Shown in pieces: positions 1 through 8,175 of a stretch of DNA of 32,911 bases; within the stretch, counting starts at the first letter, position 1; every line of letters begins with the position of its first letter. The stretch covers positions 1 through 32,911 of the forward strand of contig JBCCLI010000017.1 in the NCBI GenBank assembly GCA_039026975.1, in the 5' to 3' direction. The notes under the pieces were generated by a model that saw only the letters and a program-made list of their open reading frames with translations, did not search any database and had not been told where the DNA came from. Both the position numbers and the translations under genes were made by a program. This stretch comes from JBCBKZ01 sp039026975. Its GTDB lineage: Bacteria; Bacteroidota; Bacteroidia; J057.

Positions 1-2061
1 AGCACGTAGCTCTTCCATATTTCTTCCGTAGAGGGCAAAGGAAACGGGTTTCCCAAATACGGCTGAAGTTGCCCCTATGCCAAATACAAGACTCTCAGCT
101 TTAGGAATGGCAGGGGTAAGTTCCCGCATTCTATTAGATAGTTCAAAAGAGGTAATGCCTCTTTGTTCTCCTCCCAGGAAGGTCACTTTAAGCTTGCCTT
201 CATTAGGTTTAGGACCCGTAATTTGTTCTACAAATCTGACTACCTCTTTGCCATCTTTCCGCTTCTCAGTATATTCTTTATTCACCTTCCATACGGCTTC
301 TTCAATGGTAGAAAGAGATTGTTGGGTGATTTCTACCGGCGTACCCGGTTCCAGGCTGAGTTCTATAAATACTGCGTCATCATCCAGGTTAGGAAAGAAA
401 GTAAAGCCTACTAGTCCACCTGCCATTAAGCCAATAGCACCCATAAAGAAAAAGATGAAGACCACAATGGTAACCCCTGAAAGGAGCTTGCTACCAATAG
501 CCATTTTGCGGTAAACAGGTAGGTAAAGCTTGTCTTTCAAGAAGACTAATACCGTATCAAAAGCCTGTTCAATTTTACTGGGAACATGTCCTTCCTTTAG
601 CCCTTTACTGTGTGCCAGATGGGAGGGAAGAAAGAAAAAACTTTCTATCATGGCTACCAGAAGGGTAGCTATTACGACAAAGCCCATTTCTCCAAAGAAC
701 TCTCCTGTCTGCGTAGGGAGAAGTAAAAATAGACTAAAGGCTACCGCTGTGGTAGTAAGAGAAATGATGACTGGCGTGAGCATTTCCATAGTACCCTCAA
801 GGGCTGCCTTCATAGGAGAAACGCCCTTTTTCTTCGCCCACTGGTATATATTTTCTCCTATTACTACCCCATCATCTACCAGTATTCCCAGTACGAGAAT
901 AAAGCCAAATAAGGAGACGACATTTATGGTCATATCCTGAATAGGAACCAGGATAAACATCCCTAGAATGGCTACAGGAATTTTCAAGGCTACCCAAAAT
1001 GCCAGGTACCTATCTAAAAAGAGAGCTAGCACTATTAGCACCAGAGTGATCCCTACCAAGCCATTATTGGCCATACTAGAAATTCTGTCTCTTACATTGA
1101 CCGTTCCATCTTCCAGGATGACTAACTCTATATTAGTATGCGTTCGATTAAACTTATTTAGGTAGTCTCGGGTGATTTGGGCGTTGAGAAGTAAGTCTTC
1201 CGTATTGAGAGTATTCACGGAAATAGTTACTACGGGCTTTCCTTTTAGGTATCTCCCATTAGCATCATCCTTGAATCTGTCTATCACATTGGCTACATCT
1301 TTTAGGTAGACTATGTTTCCGTCAGGATCTGCTTTTATGATGATATTTTGGAGCTCTTTAGCATAGTAGCTTTTGCTATCAGCTTTGATGGTAATATTCT
1401 GCTTCCTGGTTTTAATCTCTCCCCCAAAAGATTCCAGATTAGCCATCCTAACTGCCTGCGCTACTTGCACAAAGCTCAATCTGTAGGATTTTAGGTCATT
1501 CTCCCTGATCTGAATTTCTATTTCTTCTGCCGGTAACCCACTTACCTCCACATCTGAAATTTCCGGTCTGGCTAGTAAGTCGTCCTTAATCTGGTCAGCA
1601 TAATCTTTTTTGACTGCCAAAGGAATATCTCCTACCAAGCCCATGGTCATGGCCAGGTCTTTAATTTCTACCTTCTCTACTACCGGAGCTTCTACCCTGT
1701 CCGGGAAATTATTAATCTTATCAACTGCATTTTTGACCTCTGTAAGTACCGTATTAGGCTCAGAATCTTCCGTTAACTCTACTAGGATGGTGGCCAGGTT
1801 TTCACCAGAGGTAGAGGTTACCCTGTCTATGCCCTGTATGCCTTCCAGATTTTCCTCTACTTTTACTGTAATGCCGCTTTCTACTTCAGTAGGGGAGGCG
1901 CCAGGGTAGGGGACAGCAATGGTAATAAACCTGATTTTCTGCTTAGGGAAATTGGTAGTCTGTGTTTCTCTTAGCTGAAGAAACCCCAACCCAATGATCA
2001 ATAATAAGCAGAGGTTCACCACGGTAGGGTGCTGAATAAAGTATTTTATGATAGCTCTCAT
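1..2061 (-). CDS. RND-family efflux permease (partial, C-terminus missing)
   Basis: Inner-membrane proton-driven multidrug/solute efflux pump of the HAE1/AcrB type. The frame is open without a stop from an ATG at 2059-2061 to the left edge, giving 687 residues of an expected 1,000-1,100. The N-terminus MRAIIKYFIQHPTVVN followed by a hydrophobic helix is typical of TM1, and the porter-domain pattern VPYPGASPTEVE follows. The TM4 segment contains GILVDDGVVIGEN, which keeps the paired aspartates of the proton relay. The second periplasmic half begins after the long helix near residue 550. The gene lies 22 bp downstream of the membrane-fusion lipoprotein gene and is surely co-transcribed with it. 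No outer-membrane TolC-like gene is in the window; it may lie beyond the left edge. The substrate cannot be read from the sequence. Confidence 0.93.
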   Translation of the reverse strand, partial: MRAIIKYFIQHPTVVNLCLLLIIGLGFLQLRETQTTNFPKQKIRFITIAVPYPGASPTEVESGITVKVEENLEGIQGIDRVTSTSGENLATILVELTEDSEPNTVLTEVKNAVDKINNFPDRVEAPVVEKVEIKDLAMTMGLVGDIPLAVKKDYADQIKDDLLARPEISDVEVSGLPAEEIEIQIRENDLKSYRLSFVQVAQAVRMANLESFGGEIKTRKQNITIKADSKSYYAKELQNIIIKADPDGNIVYLKDVANVIDRFKDDANGRYLKGKPVVTISVNTLNTEDLLLNAQITRDYLNKFNRTHTNIELVILEDGTVNVRDRISSMANNGLVGITLVLIVLALFLDRYLAFWVALKIPVAILGMFILVPIQDMTINVVSLFGFILVLGILVDDGVVIGENIYQWAKKKGVSPMKAALEGTMEMLTPVIISLTTTAVAFSLFLLLPTQTGEFFGEMGFVVIATLLVAMIESFFFLPSHLAHSKGLKEGHVPSKIEQAFDTVLVFLKDKLYLPVYRKMAIGSKLLSGVTIVVFIFFFMGAIGLMAGGLVGFTFFPNLDDDAVFIELSLEPGTPVEITQQSLSTIEEAVWKVNKEYTEKRKDGKEVVRFVEQITGPKPNEGKLKVTFLGGEQRGITSFELSNRMRELTPAIPKAESLVFGIGATSAVFGKPVSFALYGRNMEELRA

Positions 2062-2083
2062 GTGAAAGAAAATTTAGTGGGGA

Positions 2084-3205
2084 TTATGGTTGGGGAATAG
2101 CTTTAGTACCTACTATGGGGGCTAGAATCTCTTCAATGATTACTGCGTCTCCTTCAGCTAATCCACTTACCCACACCCTGTTTTCTGTATAGGAAATAGG
2201 CTTGACTTCTTTGAGAATGATGATGGAGTCTTGAATAAGGTGTACCTGATTGGTTCTATTCATAGCGCGTAGGGGGATTTCTGCTATCTGTTCCACCATC
2301 CCACTTCCTAGAGATGCTTCTAAAAACATTCCTTCCTTCAGCCCTTTCCCACTTACCTGAATAAACACAGGGATAGACTGGGTACTGGGATCTACGCTCC
2401 CTCCTAATCGTTTAATGGTTCCTTGGTAGGTTTTTCCAGTGGAGGTATGCAGGAGAGAAATTTTCTGTCCGCTCTTTATGTCACTAAGGTCTGCTGCTGA
2501 AATGGCAGCTTTTACTTCAAATACATCTGTCCGACTAAAACTGGCTAAAGGAACTCCTGGATTGACCACTGCGCCTCTGGATACATTTCCGCTGGTGACC
2601 ACGCCGGTAAAGGGGGCTCGAATGGTATACTTACTGAGCGTTTGCTCTCCACTCTTAAGGGCATAAAAACTGGTAAATAGATTATTAGCAGAGAGGAAGT
2701 ACCTCAGTTGGTCATTGTTAACTTCTGGTAAGTCAGGGAGAATACCTTCCACGGAAAATCCCTTCACATAAGCGTCCCAGCTAGGATGGGCTTCCACATA
2801 GTCTAGCTTGATCTGTGGCATCAGCCTGACTAAAGTGGCTAAAAACTGACTTTTCTGGCTTTTTAGGTTGAGAGAAAAAGTGTTAGCATCCAGCTTAAGC
2901 ATACTTTCTCCCTTTCTATAAGAAACCCCTTCATTGAGAATTTTAGCGGAACTTAAGACCCTGCCTTGTACTTCAGAGGTGAGCTGGATGCTCTCCAAGG
3001 ACTGGGTTCTTCCTGTAACATTTACAGCTTGATCTTTTGACTCCAAGCTTATCCGCAGGGTTTGGTAAGTGGGAAGGGAAGCTTCTTCACCCAGACCTCT
3101 ATCAGTCCCTGTAGACTGAGTATCTTCAGTAGCATTCCCATCTGTGCATGACCATCCTATAAGAACTACCATACAGCTCAATAAAACAGTTGTCAGTCGG
3201 TTCAT
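2084..3205 (-). CDS. RND efflux periplasmic adaptor (membrane fusion protein), lipoprotein
   Basis: Periplasmic adaptor that links the RND permease to an outer-membrane channel. The 373-residue protein starts with a basic N-terminus and hydrophobic stretch ending in IGWSC, a lipobox, so Cys20 is probably lipidated. A barrel-sandwich/lipoyl half motif (LTSEVQGRV...LNEGVSYRKGE) is followed by a short helical hairpin of about 100 residues and the second half (TIRAPFTGVVTSGNVSRGAVV), then a beta-barrel domain. The length fits HlyD/AcrA-type adaptors. It sits between tetR (111 bp upstream) and the permease (22 bp downstream). Two near-copies of the presumed TetR operator core lie within 100 bp of its start codon, so it is likely the first repressed gene of the pump operon. 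Confidence 0.92.
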   Translation of the reverse strand: MNRLTTVLLSCMVVLIGWSCTDGNATEDTQSTGTDRGLGEEASLPTYQTLRISLESKDQAVNVTGRTQSLESIQLTSEVQGRVLSSAKILNEGVSYRKGESMLKLDANTFSLNLKSQKSQFLATLVRLMPQIKLDYVEAHPSWDAYVKGFSVEGILPDLPEVNNDQLRYFLSANNLFTSFYALKSGEQTLSKYTIRAPFTGVVTSGNVSRGAVVNPGVPLASFSRTDVFEVKAAISAADLSDIKSGQKISLLHTSTGKTYQGTIKRLGGSVDPSTQSIPVFIQVSGKGLKEGMFLEASLGSGMVEQIAEIPLRAMNRTNQVHLIQDSIIILKEVKPISYTENRVWVSGLAEGDAVIIEEILAPIVGTKAIPQP

Positions 3206-3216
3206 AAATTAATTGA

Positions 3217-3234
3217 TTGAATCAGTTGATTAAG
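3217..3234. promoter_or_regulatory. Third candidate TetR operator, abutting the adaptor start
   Basis: TTGAATCAGTTGATTAAG matches the 18-bp core of the upstream perfect repeat at 14 of 18 positions with the same spacing. It ends 12 bp from the adaptor ATG, where binding could block initiation or elongation. Confidence 0.45.
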
Positions 3235-3282
3235 AATTACCCAAAAAAATTTGATTACTTATCTGAAAAAGTGTTCACTTGG

Positions 3283-3300
3283 TTTAATCGTTTGATTACG
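3283..3300. promoter_or_regulatory. Second candidate TetR operator (degenerate)
   Basis: TTTAATC-GTTT-GATTACG keeps the two half sites and the 4-base spacing of the perfect repeat at 3964-3999. It lies 78 bp upstream of the adaptor start codon, in the 111-bp gap between tetR and the adaptor gene. Confidence 0.5.
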
Positions 3301-3316
3301 TTTTGTGTAAAAAAAT

Positions 3317-3946
3317 TTACTCCGGAGGTTGTAAGTATAAATAGTTGATCATCATGTCAGGTATTATAGCTCTTCTTTCTTCCAGCATCTTATCAAATTC
3401 TTCTTCTGTCATCTCCAACTTTAGTTTGATGAGGGCCTGGCTTAAGTAGGGAAATATGACCATGCCTACCAGACTACAAAAAAAGTTCCCTATGCTGATA
3501 GGTCGTATTACTCCACCTTCTACCAGTCCTTCAATCTGCTTCTTAAGCACTGGTAGCATATGCTCATCATTCATCATTTCATTTATACGATGGGCATTAC
3601 GCTGAGACTCAGAAAGAATAAACATAGGAACGAAGGGATTCTGGTCTATGAAATCTATATAGTAGGGGACAAAGTTTCTAATCTTCACATGTAGGGGGTC
3701 ATCTGTGTTCATGACCTCTCCCATCAATTGGGAAAACCTCATCATGGTTTTCCCAATGACGATATCAAACAGCTTTTCCTTGCTTCTAAAATAGTAGTGA
3801 AGACTGGCAATATTAATTCCAGCTGCCTCCGCTATGTCCCTGGTTTTGGTAGCCTCATATCCCTTTTGGGTAAACACCTGAGCTGCTACAGCCAGAATTT
3901 TCTCCTCTGTACTTAGTTCACTTAGCTGTTTCTGTTCCCCTTTCAT
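3317..3946 (-). CDS. TetR/AcrR-family transcriptional regulator
   Basis: One-domain repressor expected to sense a pump substrate. In the 209-residue protein the N-terminal helix-turn-helix is clear: EEKILAVAAQVFTQKGYEATKTRDIAEAAG is followed by ASLHYYFRSKEKLF, the TetR recognition helix and its YYF.SKE.L signature. The remaining 150 residues are helical and divergent, as expected for the ligand-binding and dimerisation domain. It is encoded just upstream of, and in the same direction as, an RND adaptor and permease. A perfect 17-bp inverted repeat lies 18-53 bp before its start, with weaker copies in front of the adaptor gene. This layout supports autoregulation and control of the pump; the ligand is unknown. 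Confidence 0.93.
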   Translation of the reverse strand: MKGEQKQLSELSTEEKILAVAAQVFTQKGYEATKTRDIAEAAGINIASLHYYFRSKEKLFDIVIGKTMMRFSQLMGEVMNTDDPLHVKIRNFVPYYIDFIDQNPFVPMFILSESQRNAHRINEMMNDEHMLPVLKKQIEGLVEGGVIRPISIGNFFCSLVGMVIFPYLSQALIKLKLEMTEEEFDKMLEERRAIIPDMMINYLYLQPPE

Positions 3947-3963
3947 ACTGTAAACGTAAAGTA

Positions 3964-3999
3964 TATTTCTGATTTAATCAAATGATTAAATCAGAAATA
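3964..3999. promoter_or_regulatory. Probable TetR operator: 17-bp perfect inverted repeat
   Basis: Arms at 3964-3980 and 3983-3999 are exact reverse complements separated by 2 bases. The core reads TTTAATCA-AA-TGATTAAA. The repeat lies 18 bp upstream of the tetR ATG, where a promoter should be. Degenerate copies of the core recur before the adaptor gene, which argues for a binding site. The repeat also lies downstream of sufT, so a partial role as transcript 3' end is possible, although no T-run follows it. Confidence 0.75.
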
Positions 4000-4035
4000 A
4001 GATGGGTAAGCCTCTGTAAGGGTAATTATGTGTCT

Positions 4036-4347
4036 TTACATAAATCCTAATTCTAGCTGGGCGGCTTCAGACATCATGTCCTTATCCCAGGGGGGATCAA
4101 AGGTGAGCTCCACTTCCACCTCATCTATTCCATCTACTTCGAGAGACTTTTCTTTCACTTCTTCAGGAATGATTTCTGCTGCAGGGCATGCTGGGGCAGT
4201 AAGTGTCATCAGTATATGAGCTTTATGGTCTTCCAATACTGTGACTTCATAAATCAAGCCTAGTTCATATATATTGACGGGTATCTCAGGATCGAATACC
4301 GTTTTTAGCTGCTCTATGATTGCTTCTTTGGTCTCTAACGTATCCAT
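4036..4347 (-). CDS. sufT: SufT-like / DUF59 (MIP18 family) Fe-S assembly factor
   Basis: Small 103-residue protein with a single DUF59 domain, a family tied to maturation and delivery of Fe-S clusters. The family marks are TVFDPEIPVNIYELGLIY (the DPE motif at 19-21) and TLTAPACPAAE with the conserved Cys54, followed by the C-terminal FDPPWDKDMMSE segment. The length equals that of stand-alone DUF59 proteins. It is the last gene of the suf cluster, 15 bp after sufE. No SufA- or SufU-type scaffold is present in this operon. PaaD-like phenylacetate proteins share the domain but lie in different gene neighbourhoods. Confidence 0.9.
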   Translation of the reverse strand: MDTLETKEAIIEQLKTVFDPEIPVNIYELGLIYEVTVLEDHKAHILMTLTAPACPAAEIIPEEVKEKSLEVDGIDEVEVELTFDPPWDKDMMSEAAQLELGFM

Positions 4348-4362
4348 GGTTCCTGATTGTGA

Positions 4363-4800
4363 TTATTTATTTTGTTGGGCTTTAGCCTGATACGCTAAAG
4401 CATATATCTTCATTTGTTTGATCATGGCATTTAAGCCATTAGATCTGTTAGGGGAAAGGTGGTCCCTTATACCTATCCTATCTACAAATCCCATATCTGT
4501 TTTGAGAATATCTTCTGCTGGATGGTTTGAGAGGACCCTAATGAGTAGGGCTATCAAGCCTTTAGTGATAACAGCATCACTGTCTGCCTGATAATGAATT
4601 TGTCCGTTTTGATCATCTGCAAGTAGCCATACCTGAGACTGACAGCCATGAACTATATTATCCTCAGTTTTGTGTGTATCCGGGATAGTTGGTAAGCTCT
4701 GCCCCATCTCTATGATGTACTGGTACTTATCCATCCAGTCATCAAACAAACTAAACTCTTCTACTATCTCCTGTTCTATATCTGATATAGACTTGCTCAT
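4363..4800 (-). CDS. sufE: SufE family cysteine desulfurase activator
   Basis: Accepts persulfide sulfur from SufS and passes it to the SufBCD scaffold. The protein is 145 residues, normal for SufE. The active-site loop NIVHGCQSQVWL places the acceptor cysteine at Cys53, and the later RSNGLNAMIKQMK segment is also family-typical. Its ATG overlaps the sufS stop by one base (TAATG), indicating translational coupling and a likely equimolar supply of the SufS-SufE pair. Fifteen bases separate it from sufT. Confidence 0.96.
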   Translation of the reverse strand: MSKSISDIEQEIVEEFSLFDDWMDKYQYIIEMGQSLPTIPDTHKTEDNIVHGCQSQVWLLADDQNGQIHYQADSDAVITKGLIALLIRVLSNHPAEDILKTDMGFVDRIGIRDHLSPNRSNGLNAMIKQMKIYALAYQAKAQQNK

Positions 4801-6047
4801 TATTCAAACATCTTTCTTCCTTTTTGAATGGCTTCTGCCAATCTGTCTATTTCTTCTTTTGTATTATAAAAAGCAAATGAAGCTCTCATTGTTCCGGGAA
4901 TTTCAAACCTATCCATGATAGGCTGTGTACAGTGATGCCCTGTTCTTATAGCTATTCCCAATCTGTCAAGTATGGTTCCCAGATCATAAGGGTGTATGTC
5001 CCCTACCAGAAATGAGATGACGCTTGCTTTCTGATCGGCGGTACCTACTATTCTTAGTCCTTCAATACCTGAAAGCACCTCTGTCCCATAGATGAGTAAC
5101 TCATGCTCATGTCTGCTAATATTCTCATATCCTACCTTCCAGATATATTTAACAGCTTCTTCCAGCCCTATGCCACCTGAGATATGTGGGGTGCCTGCTT
5201 CAAATTTATGGGGTAGATCATTGAAGGTGGTCTTATCTAGCTTGACCACTTTAATCATATCTCCCCCGCCCATGTAAGGGGGCATCTCTTCCAGCCACTT
5301 TTCTTTTCCATAGAGTATGCCTATCCCTGTAGGGCCAAACATTTTGTGACCTGAGAATACATAGAAATCACAATCTAGGGCTTGGACATCCACCTGCATA
5401 TGAGGAACAGCCTGAGCTCCATCCAAGAGGACCGGAATGTCATGCTTGTGCGCTAACGCTATAATATCTTCTACCGGATTAATGGTTCCCAGAGAGTTAG
5501 ATACGTGCAGAGTAGCTATGATGCGGGTTCTGTCTGTAATGAGTCCTTCCAGCTCCTCAACAGACATCTCTCCTTTTTCATTAATAGGAATGATCTTGAG
5601 AACGGCTTCTCTTTCTTCCGCTATCAGCTGCCAAGGGACTATATTAGAGTGATGTTCTAGGTGAGAAATGATAATTTCATCTCCTTTCTGGAAAAATTTT
5701 CTGCCGAAACTTTGGGCTACCAGATTAATCCCTTCTGTAGTCCCACGGGTATAAATAACCTCATGCTCATGCTTGGCATTGATGAACTGTTGAATGGTTT
5801 TTCTAGCCCCTTCATATTCATCAGTAGCTGTCTGACTCAGGAAATGTACCCCTCTGTGAACGTTACTATTATGGTGTTTATAGTAGTTTTCTAATCGCTC
5901 AATAACCTGTATAGGTTTTTGGGAGGTAGCAGCATTATCAAAATATACTAGGGGTTTCCCATACACTTCTTGGTGTAAGGCCGGGAAGTCTTTTCTGACC
6001 TCCTCTACGTTAAAAGGAACCCGATCCGTAATGGCTTGTATGTCCAT
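4800..6047 (-). CDS. sufS: SufS cysteine desulfurase
   Basis: PLP enzyme that removes sulfur from L-cysteine as an enzyme persulfide, leaving alanine; it is the sulfur source for the Suf system. The protein has 415 residues, the usual length of group II desulfurases. Motifs: YFDNAATSQKP at the start; LEHHSNIVPWQ near 130; DGAQAVPH with the PLP-contacting Asp209; FSGHKMFGPTG with the Schiff-base Lys235; and IRTGHHCTQP with catalytic Cys373 in the short rigid loop of the SufS type. It is 6 bp after sufD and overlaps sufE by one base. Confidence 0.97.
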   Translation of the reverse strand: MDIQAITDRVPFNVEEVRKDFPALHQEVYGKPLVYFDNAATSQKPIQVIERLENYYKHHNSNVHRGVHFLSQTATDEYEGARKTIQQFINAKHEHEVIYTRGTTEGINLVAQSFGRKFFQKGDEIIISHLEHHSNIVPWQLIAEEREAVLKIIPINEKGEMSVEELEGLITDRTRIIATLHVSNSLGTINPVEDIIALAHKHDIPVLLDGAQAVPHMQVDVQALDCDFYVFSGHKMFGPTGIGILYGKEKWLEEMPPYMGGGDMIKVVKLDKTTFNDLPHKFEAGTPHISGGIGLEEAVKYIWKVGYENISRHEHELLIYGTEVLSGIEGLRIVGTADQKASVISFLVGDIHPYDLGTILDRLGIAIRTGHHCTQPIMDRFEIPGTMRASFAFYNTKEEIDRLAEAIQKGRKMFE

Positions 6048-6053
6048 ATCGCG

Positions 6054-7370
6054 TTATGTTGAGGATGAAAAGCGACTTGCAATGCGGTCATTGGCATAGG
6101 CCTGTACAGCATCCTGGGAGAGATTCTCACTTACTTCTCCTATAAATGCCTGGATGAGTAGCATTCTGGCCTCCAAGTCATTGATACCTCTGGCCTTTAG
6201 GTAGAACATGGCATCTTTATCTATCTGTCCGGTGGTGGCACCATGGCTACATTTTACATCATCAGCATAAATTTCCAGCTGAGGCTTAGTAAAAATGTTA
6301 GCTGTAGGACTTAAGAGAATATTTCTATTTGACTGGAAGGCATTGGTCTTTTGAGCATCTTTATACACATTAATTCTACCGTTAAAAACTGCTGTGGCTT
6401 TTTCATGTATGATGCCTTTATAAAGCTCATTGCTGTAGCAGTTAGGGACAGTGTGATGTACTTGTGTATGGTTATCTACATGTTGGAACCCATCTATCAT
6501 ATAGGCCCCAAATAGATGAGCTTCACTATGCTCTCCGTCCAAAAATACTTCCAGGTTATTCCTGACTAGTTCTCCCCCGAAGGTATAAGTAGAAATGGTA
6601 AAGCTGGCATTTCTCCCTACATGTGCTTGGGTTTGCTCTACGGTAGATCCCAGATGTGCTCCTTCTTGAAAACGGGTGAGGGTACATCTAGCATCATTGC
6701 CCACAAATATTTCTGTGGTCTGGTTATGCAGGGTCTTACCAGTACCCAGGTTCACATATTTTTCAATGATATGTACCTCTGCATTTGGGTCTACCCATAT
6801 CAGGTTTCTATTCTGGCTAGCCAGGTAGGCCTTTTCAGAGCCTCCTGAAAAAAGGTGTAATACAAAAATGGGTTTTTCTACCAGAGCAGATTTTGGAAGG
6901 TGTATGAGAGTCCCCTCCTTAGCATAAGCTGCGTTTACAGCAGAAAATATATTTTTATCAACAGATAGAAAGGAACCGCTATGCGCTTTGTAGAAGGCTT
7001 TCTCATCTGTACTCAACTCACTTAAGGCTGACACAAAGACGCTAGGCTGTATACCTAAGCTGGATAGCTCCGAAGTATACACTCCGTTATGGAATACCAT
7101 GATATGCGCATCCAAACCGTCAATAAGGTGAGAAGAGATATCTACCTGCTCAGTAGGGGAGGGCAGGGTAAAGTCTCCTTCAAATAGGTTACGTAGGGAA
7201 GTATACTTCCATTCTTCCCACTTTTTAGTGGGAAGCTTCGCCTCCGCCAATGCTTTTTCAGCCTTTAGCTGTAATGGGGTTCTATGGCCGTTTCCATTCA
7301 GCTTGATTGGCCTAAAGCGAGAAACAAATGTATCTTTAAGGCTATCTGATTGTATAATCGTACCTGCCAT
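6054..7370 (-). CDS. sufD: SufD, Fe-S scaffold subunit
   Basis: Beta-helical partner of SufB in the SufBC2D complex, where the cluster is assembled at the SufB-SufD interface. The 438-residue protein has an N-terminal helical part (KALAEAKLPTKKWEEWKYT, the usual SufD opening), a variable central beta-helix, and a conserved C-terminal core: EIYADDVKCSHGATTGQ, with His376 at the place of the essential SufD histidine and Cys374 beside it, then MFYLKARGI. It lies 28 bp after sufC and 6 bp before sufS. Similarity to SufB is limited to the C-terminal core, as expected. Confidence 0.96.
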   Translation of the reverse strand: MAGTIIQSDSLKDTFVSRFRPIKLNGNGHRTPLQLKAEKALAEAKLPTKKWEEWKYTSLRNLFEGDFTLPSPTEQVDISSHLIDGLDAHIMVFHNGVYTSELSSLGIQPSVFVSALSELSTDEKAFYKAHSGSFLSVDKNIFSAVNAAYAKEGTLIHLPKSALVEKPIFVLHLFSGGSEKAYLASQNRNLIWVDPNAEVHIIEKYVNLGTGKTLHNQTTEIFVGNDARCTLTRFQEGAHLGSTVEQTQAHVGRNASFTISTYTFGGELVRNNLEVFLDGEHSEAHLFGAYMIDGFQHVDNHTQVHHTVPNCYSNELYKGIIHEKATAVFNGRINVYKDAQKTNAFQSNRNILLSPTANIFTKPQLEIYADDVKCSHGATTGQIDKDAMFYLKARGINDLEARMLLIQAFIGEVSENLSQDAVQAYANDRIASRFSSST

Positions 7371-7398
7371 ATTAGCTGCTAATTGGACTCTAATAAAA

Positions 7399-8148
7399 CT
7401 AAACTACTTCTGCTTTGATCCAGTCGTATCCCTTCTCTTCCAGTTCTAGTGCTAACTCTTTCCCACCAGACTTTACAATCCTTCCGTCTACCATCACGTG
7501 TACTACATCTGGTACTATATAAGTAAGTAGCCTCTGGTAGTGTGTGATGACCAGAAATGAGTTATTCTCATTTCTAAGCTTGTTTACTGCCTCTGAGACT
7601 ATTCTCAATGCATCAATATCCAGTCCTGAATCAGTTTCATCTAGAATGGCCAATTTAGGTTCAAGCATAGCCATCTGGAAAATTTCATTTCTCTTCTTCT
7701 CTCCTCCAGAGAATCCTACGTTTACCGAGCGCTTAGTGAGTTGCTGATCCAACTCTACAATCTCTTTCTTCTCCTTCATCAATTTCAGAAAGGCTCCTGC
7801 AGATACAGGTTCTTCTCCTCTGTATTCTCTAATAGAGTTCAGGGAAGTGCGTAAGAAGTTAACCATGCTTACTCCTGGTATTTCTACAGGGTACTGAAAG
7901 GCCAGGAAGATTCCTTCTCCAGCTCTCTCATGAGGGTCTAGTTCTAATATATCATTCCCTTCAAAAAGCACTTCTCCCGCTGAAACTTCATAATCTTCCT
8001 TTCCTGCTAAAACAGAAGCCAAGGTACTTTTTCCGCTACCGTTAGGCCCCATGATGGCATGAACCTCTCCAGGATTTATATCCAGGGTAAATCCTTTGAG
8101 AATTTCCTTATCCTCAATTGAAGCATGAAGATTTTTTATTGATAACAT
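7399..8148 (-). CDS. sufC: SufC, Suf-complex ATPase
   Basis: ABC-type ATPase of the SufBC2D scaffold; ATP-driven dimerisation reshapes SufB-SufD for cluster building. It is cytosolic and not part of a transporter. The 249 residues carry Walker A GPNGSGKST (34-42), the Q-loop in LAFQYPVEIPG (typical of SufC), the ABC signature FSGGEKKR (146-153), Walker B LAILDETDSGLD (166-177, with the SufC-typical ETDSG), and the H-loop ITHYQRLL. It lies 27 bp after sufB and 28 bp before sufD. Confidence 0.97.
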   Translation of the reverse strand: MLSIKNLHASIEDKEILKGFTLDINPGEVHAIMGPNGSGKSTLASVLAGKEDYEVSAGEVLFEGNDILELDPHERAGEGIFLAFQYPVEIPGVSMVNFLRTSLNSIREYRGEEPVSAGAFLKLMKEKKEIVELDQQLTKRSVNVGFSGGEKKRNEIFQMAMLEPKLAILDETDSGLDIDALRIVSEAVNKLRNENNSFLVITHYQRLLTYIVPDVVHVMVDGRIVKSGGKELALELEEKGYDWIKAEVV

Positions 8149-8175
8149 GTTGGTTTGTTAGTTTTGTTTGGAATA

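Noticed and set aside
77..1909. Several plus-strand open frames of 65-145 codons at the left edge
   Set aside because: They are antisense to the RND permease, whose frame is continuous and has strong family motifs.
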